Part shown: piece by piece, positions 60,511 through 64,000 of the stretch
Layout of the letters: each line of letters begins with the position of its first letter
Position numbering within the stretch: position 1 is the first letter of the stretch
Assembly: GCA_004794655.1 (NCBI GenBank)
Contig: SMMW01000046.1
Span: forward strand, 9,659,501-9,723,500
Origin: Marisa cornuarietis
Taxonomy: Eukaryota > Mollusca > Gastropoda > Architaenioglossa > Ampullariidae
Reading direction: 5' to 3'
DNA length: 64,000 nucleotides
The notes under the pieces: generated by a model
Seen by the model: only the letters and a program-made list of their open reading frames with translations
Told to the model about the DNA's origin: nothing
Database searches by the model: none
Translations under genes and position numbers: made by a program

Positions 60511-61477
60511 CCAGGCTGCTTCTGTTTTTTTTTTAAGTGCCTGGGTTTGCTGTCAACAGAAGTTCGCGCTAGAGGCTTTGGCGATCGCCGCGGGAGACAT
60601 CTGGGGGAACTGCAACGACTGCAGTTCGGGTTCCTCGGTGGAACTAACATTCTGTCGCCAAAGTGTTTTTAATAGCGTTGCAGCGGTTTAGCGGTTCAGT
60701 GCTGCTGGTTGTTGTTGAAAACAAACACGCGACAGCGCGAGGCTGAGACAAAGAGCAAGAAAGAGTATTTTGCGGAAGAGTAGGCGCTAATAGAGAATGA
60801 TTAACTGGGATAAATATATGGATCGTCTCGTCGGGTACAACACCTAGCAGTTCGTGGGGACCTTTCTAGGTTACGTAAAATATTTGTGGCTACAGAAGAC
60901 CAATTGAAATTCAAAAGTATTCAGTTAAATGTTTTGACTAAGACACAATAATACCCAAATCCGCAGATTTCTTCACACTTAAATCTCTCACTTGACTTTT
61001 TTGGGACTTGTTTGTTTGTTTGTTTGTTTTTAAATGTTCCTACAAGTTATTTGTTGCTTCTTCACATCTTGAATATTTCACTTATATCCATCAAAAACGA
61101 AGCAAAACAACAATGCATACATTTATATCTCTACTAATACCACGCACGCACGCACAAAAACATTACTTCGACGATTTTTTTTTGTCATGCTGTCGATATG
61201 TTTTCAGGGCGCCGCAAAGCTTGTCTGTTTGAGAATAATCATCCGAGAGCAAGACAACTGTCTTGTGAAAGAGGGCCCTAAGGTACTTTTCCCTTTTTTT
61301 GGTGCGTTTCCTGTTGCTAGCTGCACGACATGGTTCAAACTGCTCTCAAGAAACAAAGATAGAAAAGTTTTCCAAAAAATCGCTGCTGTGCCGTTCAGGT
61401 GCACTGTACAAGCGCATATTTAACATGTGCTGACGAGACCAAACGTCTGGCTTAAGCATCGAAAAATCTTAAACGTC
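60511..61477. other. Intergenic, no gene recognised
   Basis: Contains a (TTTG)n run at 61008-61030. Frames at 61187 and 61204 overlap on opposite strands with no domain. Confidence 0.5.
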
Positions 61478-61586
61478 TTATTTCAAACAATTTTAGTTGA
61501 AAAAGTTCTAAAATTGTGTTTCTGTAAAACTGATTATCTAAATAGATTTAAGACCCGAAGGTATTTAAAATAAGAACTGTGTTGTG
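61478..61586 (-). mobile_element. MITE family M1, fragment F
   Basis: Right-hand portion only: TTTTAGTTG..TTCTAAAATTGTG..TTATCTAAATAGATTTAAG and AAGAACTGTGTTGTGG, after which similarity stops. Diverged and truncated at both ends. Confidence 0.65.
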
Positions 61587-61861
61587 GCCGAAACGTGTTA
61601 CGACTTAATTTTCTCCATTTATTATCAATTCGGCTTTTAAGGTCATTTCCTTTTCGTTCACTTAATTATTCTGTTCCATTAGAAATGTACACATCATTGT
61701 TTGTTTTGCATTTCCAAGAGAATTTTTTTCAATTTAATCAGAAATAGCTATATTATAAAATTATAGGCTTTCAATTAAGTTTGGCATTTCTTTTACTGAA
61801 TTGATCTCCATGAATATTTCTACACAATCTGTTTCTTCGAATAGTGCAATGCGACGAACCT

Positions 61862-62110
61862 CTTCCAGCAGCAGTGAAGAGATGCAAACTGGTTTAGTTC
61901 GACCATGTGACCCGGAACGGCCTTCTGTCTAAAACCGTCCTTCAAGGTACCTTGGAGAGGAGGAAGGGAGTCAATGGCGAGCAGGAAAGAAGAACTGGAC
62001 GGCGAACAAAGAAGAGTGGACTATGGCTCCACCATCATCGCCGCTCAGAATAACCCCTAAGTGGCGAGCGTTGTCAGTTGTTGCGTTTATCCCCTCCGAC
62101 TCCCTACTAG

Positions 62111-62151
<41 letters not shown>
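61862..62151 (+). mobile_element. 5'-truncated LINE 3' end with (GACA)n tail
   Basis: Plus-strand frames with stops read KLV*FDHVTRNGLLSKTVLQ then GTLERR, equivalent to the KLxWFGHVTRxxxLxKTVLQGTLEG block of LINE ORF2. A second frame then gives MAPPSSPLRITPKWRAL and GQTDRQTDRQ, equivalent to the RxxWRAL block near the ORF end. The element runs into ten GACA units (62111-62150), the kind of short tandem tail some LINE families carry at the 3' end. Probably the same LINE family as the minus-strand relic at 41575-42060. Confidence 0.82.
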
Positions 62152-62152
<1 letters not shown>

Positions 62153-63144
62153 GATCGATCGATCTTTGGTGTCCGCGAACCCCTGTGTCCCACGATTACG
62201 AGAAAAACTTCTTATCGTCGGATTGTAATGTTGACCACCGATAATTTAGGTGACGCCTGATTCAGCACATGGATCATCAGCAGCCGATTTCCTCCGGACG
62301 AGTTACGTAGGTTGTATTTTTTGCCTCTCACGGACATTTAGAAGACCATTTGATCTGACAGGGACCATTACCTCATCATTCTTTCTCTTCCCCCCCCCCT
62401 TCCCACAAACACTCCACGAAGCCATGTTACATTCCAAGCAAGAAAATCTTTTTCAACCCCCTTTAGTGCTGTCCGCAGAAATGGTTTCTGTTTAAAGAGC
62501 AGTGCTTGTTTGTGTGTCCCTGAATGTTTTGCTCACAGCGCCGGTAATATGAGAATTCTTCCTGACAACACTTAAACAGCTTTCTGCTGTCATGACCAAC
62601 AGTTTATTTACTTTTTCTTTCTTAATTTTTGGTTTGTATTTCTGTCTTTCTCTTGTTTGCACTTGCCTTCCTTCTGTTTTGTAATTATAGTGGAATGAGA
62701 AGGTCGCTGTTGTAGGGTAAGGAGGAGGAGGAGAAGGCAGTTCTCTTTTTTTCAGCCTCACATGTTGGTAGTCCGTTATCTAGCACAGCCAGGGGCCATT
62801 ACTCAGGTGTGCTGGGAAGGTGTTGTCACCTGGAGGAGTCTTTCCTAAGACTCTTATTAATAAGCCGCATATGGGCGAATATTTGATCGTTTGACAAAGT
62901 GTTTACATGACGGCAATAGAAAACATTGGCCAAACTGGGTCTAATGTTTGTAGTTATTTGTCCAGTTGAAAAAGGGGTTTAGACACGTGATCTGGTACAT
63001 GATCATAGAATGGTATATTATTCTGTCAGGACAATACTAAGTGGCTTGAAGACGAAAGGACGCACACACGCACGCACGCAAATATTTTTTAAACACACTT
63101 TCACACACACTCTCACGCATGCAAATATACATGCACACGTAAAG

Positions 63145-63149
<5 letters not shown>
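62152..63149. other. Intergenic, no gene recognised
   Basis: Short frames only; C-run at 62391-62399 and GGAGGAGGAG at 62720-62730. Confidence 0.5.

Positions 63150-63195
<46 letters not shown>
63150..63195. repeat. (CA)n microsatellite
   Basis: About 22 units following a GCGCGC step; several shorter CACG words lie just left (63060-63150). Confidence 0.97.
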
Positions 63196-63763
63196 TACCG
63201 TACACCGGTCGTTAACTCTAGTATCCGTAAATGCGTAAATTTAAAACTGTCAACGACTGTTTAAGAGTATCGAATTTTGTTAGAATTTCTCGTGTACTTC
63301 AAAGGAACGAGACTTTTCTATAGACTTACGATTTGAAGAACCTCTCTACAATGTCGATAACTACGAATTTGTGCAAGATGTCAAACATTTCCAAAGATAT
63401 CAAAAATCTCCTCTTTCTCAAGCTGGTCGAGAGGTTGTAAAGAGGGCGGACATGAACAGCGAGAATCAGGCAGGGTGACATATTTAAGTGGACGTCTGAG
63501 GGTAAACTGTGGGAGCTGCTTTTATCCATGAGAATTCTCCTGTCCGATTTATTTTTATATTTATTATCTTTGCATCGATCCTTTTCCCTATCAAAAATTC
63601 GCAAAATTTCACTGAGGGTGAAGTCCTCATGGCTAGTCTTACGTGTGCTCGCTGTCTGCCTGATTTTTTTAGATTACATAAAAATGGGGTTTCGTTTAAT
63701 CATGTGATAAGTATCTGTAATTTGTTTGTTTAGCGTTTTTAAAAAAAATTTAATTGTGTGTGA

Positions 63764-63767
<4 letters not shown>
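63196..63767. other. No gene recognised
   Basis: A 92-codon minus-strand frame (63326-63604) ends FVVIDIVERFFK at TC|GTAAGT, a fair splice-donor match. No family is recognised, so it is not called as an exon. Confidence 0.4.

Positions 63768-63808
<41 letters not shown>
63768..63808. repeat. (TG)n microsatellite
   Basis: About 20 units followed by CACGCGTGTGTG. Confidence 0.97.
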
Positions 63809-64000
63809 ACGCGTGTGTGTAGATATGTGTGTTTGTATTTTGTCTTTAGAAAAGATAACTCTTGTTGTTAAAGGCCATTTCGAGTGAAATATGGAACCAA
63901 ACTGGACATTGCAGACAAGTTTACAGAACGCAGCACTTTCGTTAATACCTTTAAAAGTTCGTTGCAAATTTTCATTTTTTTTAGACAAATACACGTGGAT

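Noticed and set aside
63326..63604. Minus-strand exon ending at TC|GTAAGT
   Set aside because: The donor is plausible, but no family similarity, acceptor or partner exon could be identified.

Overview
The window is nuclear DNA from a metazoan, most likely a marine or freshwater mollusc, probably a gastropod. The evidence is phase-consistent spliced exons, long non-coding stretches, very abundant (CA/TG)n microsatellites, and a tRNA-derived SINE whose tail resembles repeats I associate with gastropods. The species cannot be fixed from sequence alone. Gene density is low. I can support only two real protein-coding genes, and both are incomplete here.

Left edge (150-3721, + strand): the last six exons of a TMX1-type thioredoxin-related transmembrane protein. 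They cover the end of the thioredoxin fold with the cis-proline loop, the single membrane span, the cytosolic cysteine pair and an acidic tail. The catalytic CxxC exon lies left of the window. One intron carries a dead LINE reverse-transcriptase fragment. A plausible poly(A) signal follows at 3912.

Middle (about 7.1-42.1 kb): no convincing host gene, but many layered repeats. These are a pair of roughly 1-1.5 kb dispersed repeats (7.1-8.6 and 11.2-12.2 kb), the first interrupted by a MITE; a decayed Tc1-like transposase (about 9.5-10.3 kb, - strand); six copies of one terminal-inverted-repeat MITE family; three minisatellites (13.6, 18.2 and 24.0 kb); a 240-bp duplicated open-frame module (23.6 and 24.8 kb); antisense SINE tails; a polypurine tract (35.7 kb); and a decayed LINE 3' end (41.6-42.1 kb, - strand).

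Right part (45.8-49.7 kb, - strand): two exons of a globin gene, with the conserved B12.2 and G7.0 intron positions and both proximal and distal histidines. Its N-terminal exon was not found. Beyond it lie a T/G-rich tandem duplication (50 kb), a 12-copy composite VNTR (56.2-56.7 kb), a near-complete SINE (60.3 kb) and a LINE 3' end that runs into a (GACA)n tail (62 kb).

TMX1 and the globin are unrelated in function; nothing suggests an operon-like or cooperating gene set. I found no strong case for a wholly new biological system. The most informative points are the C-terminal KKxx signal of TMX1, the fully canonical globin exon structure, the MITE family with its datable nested insertion, the composite VNTR, and the duplicated 44-codon module.
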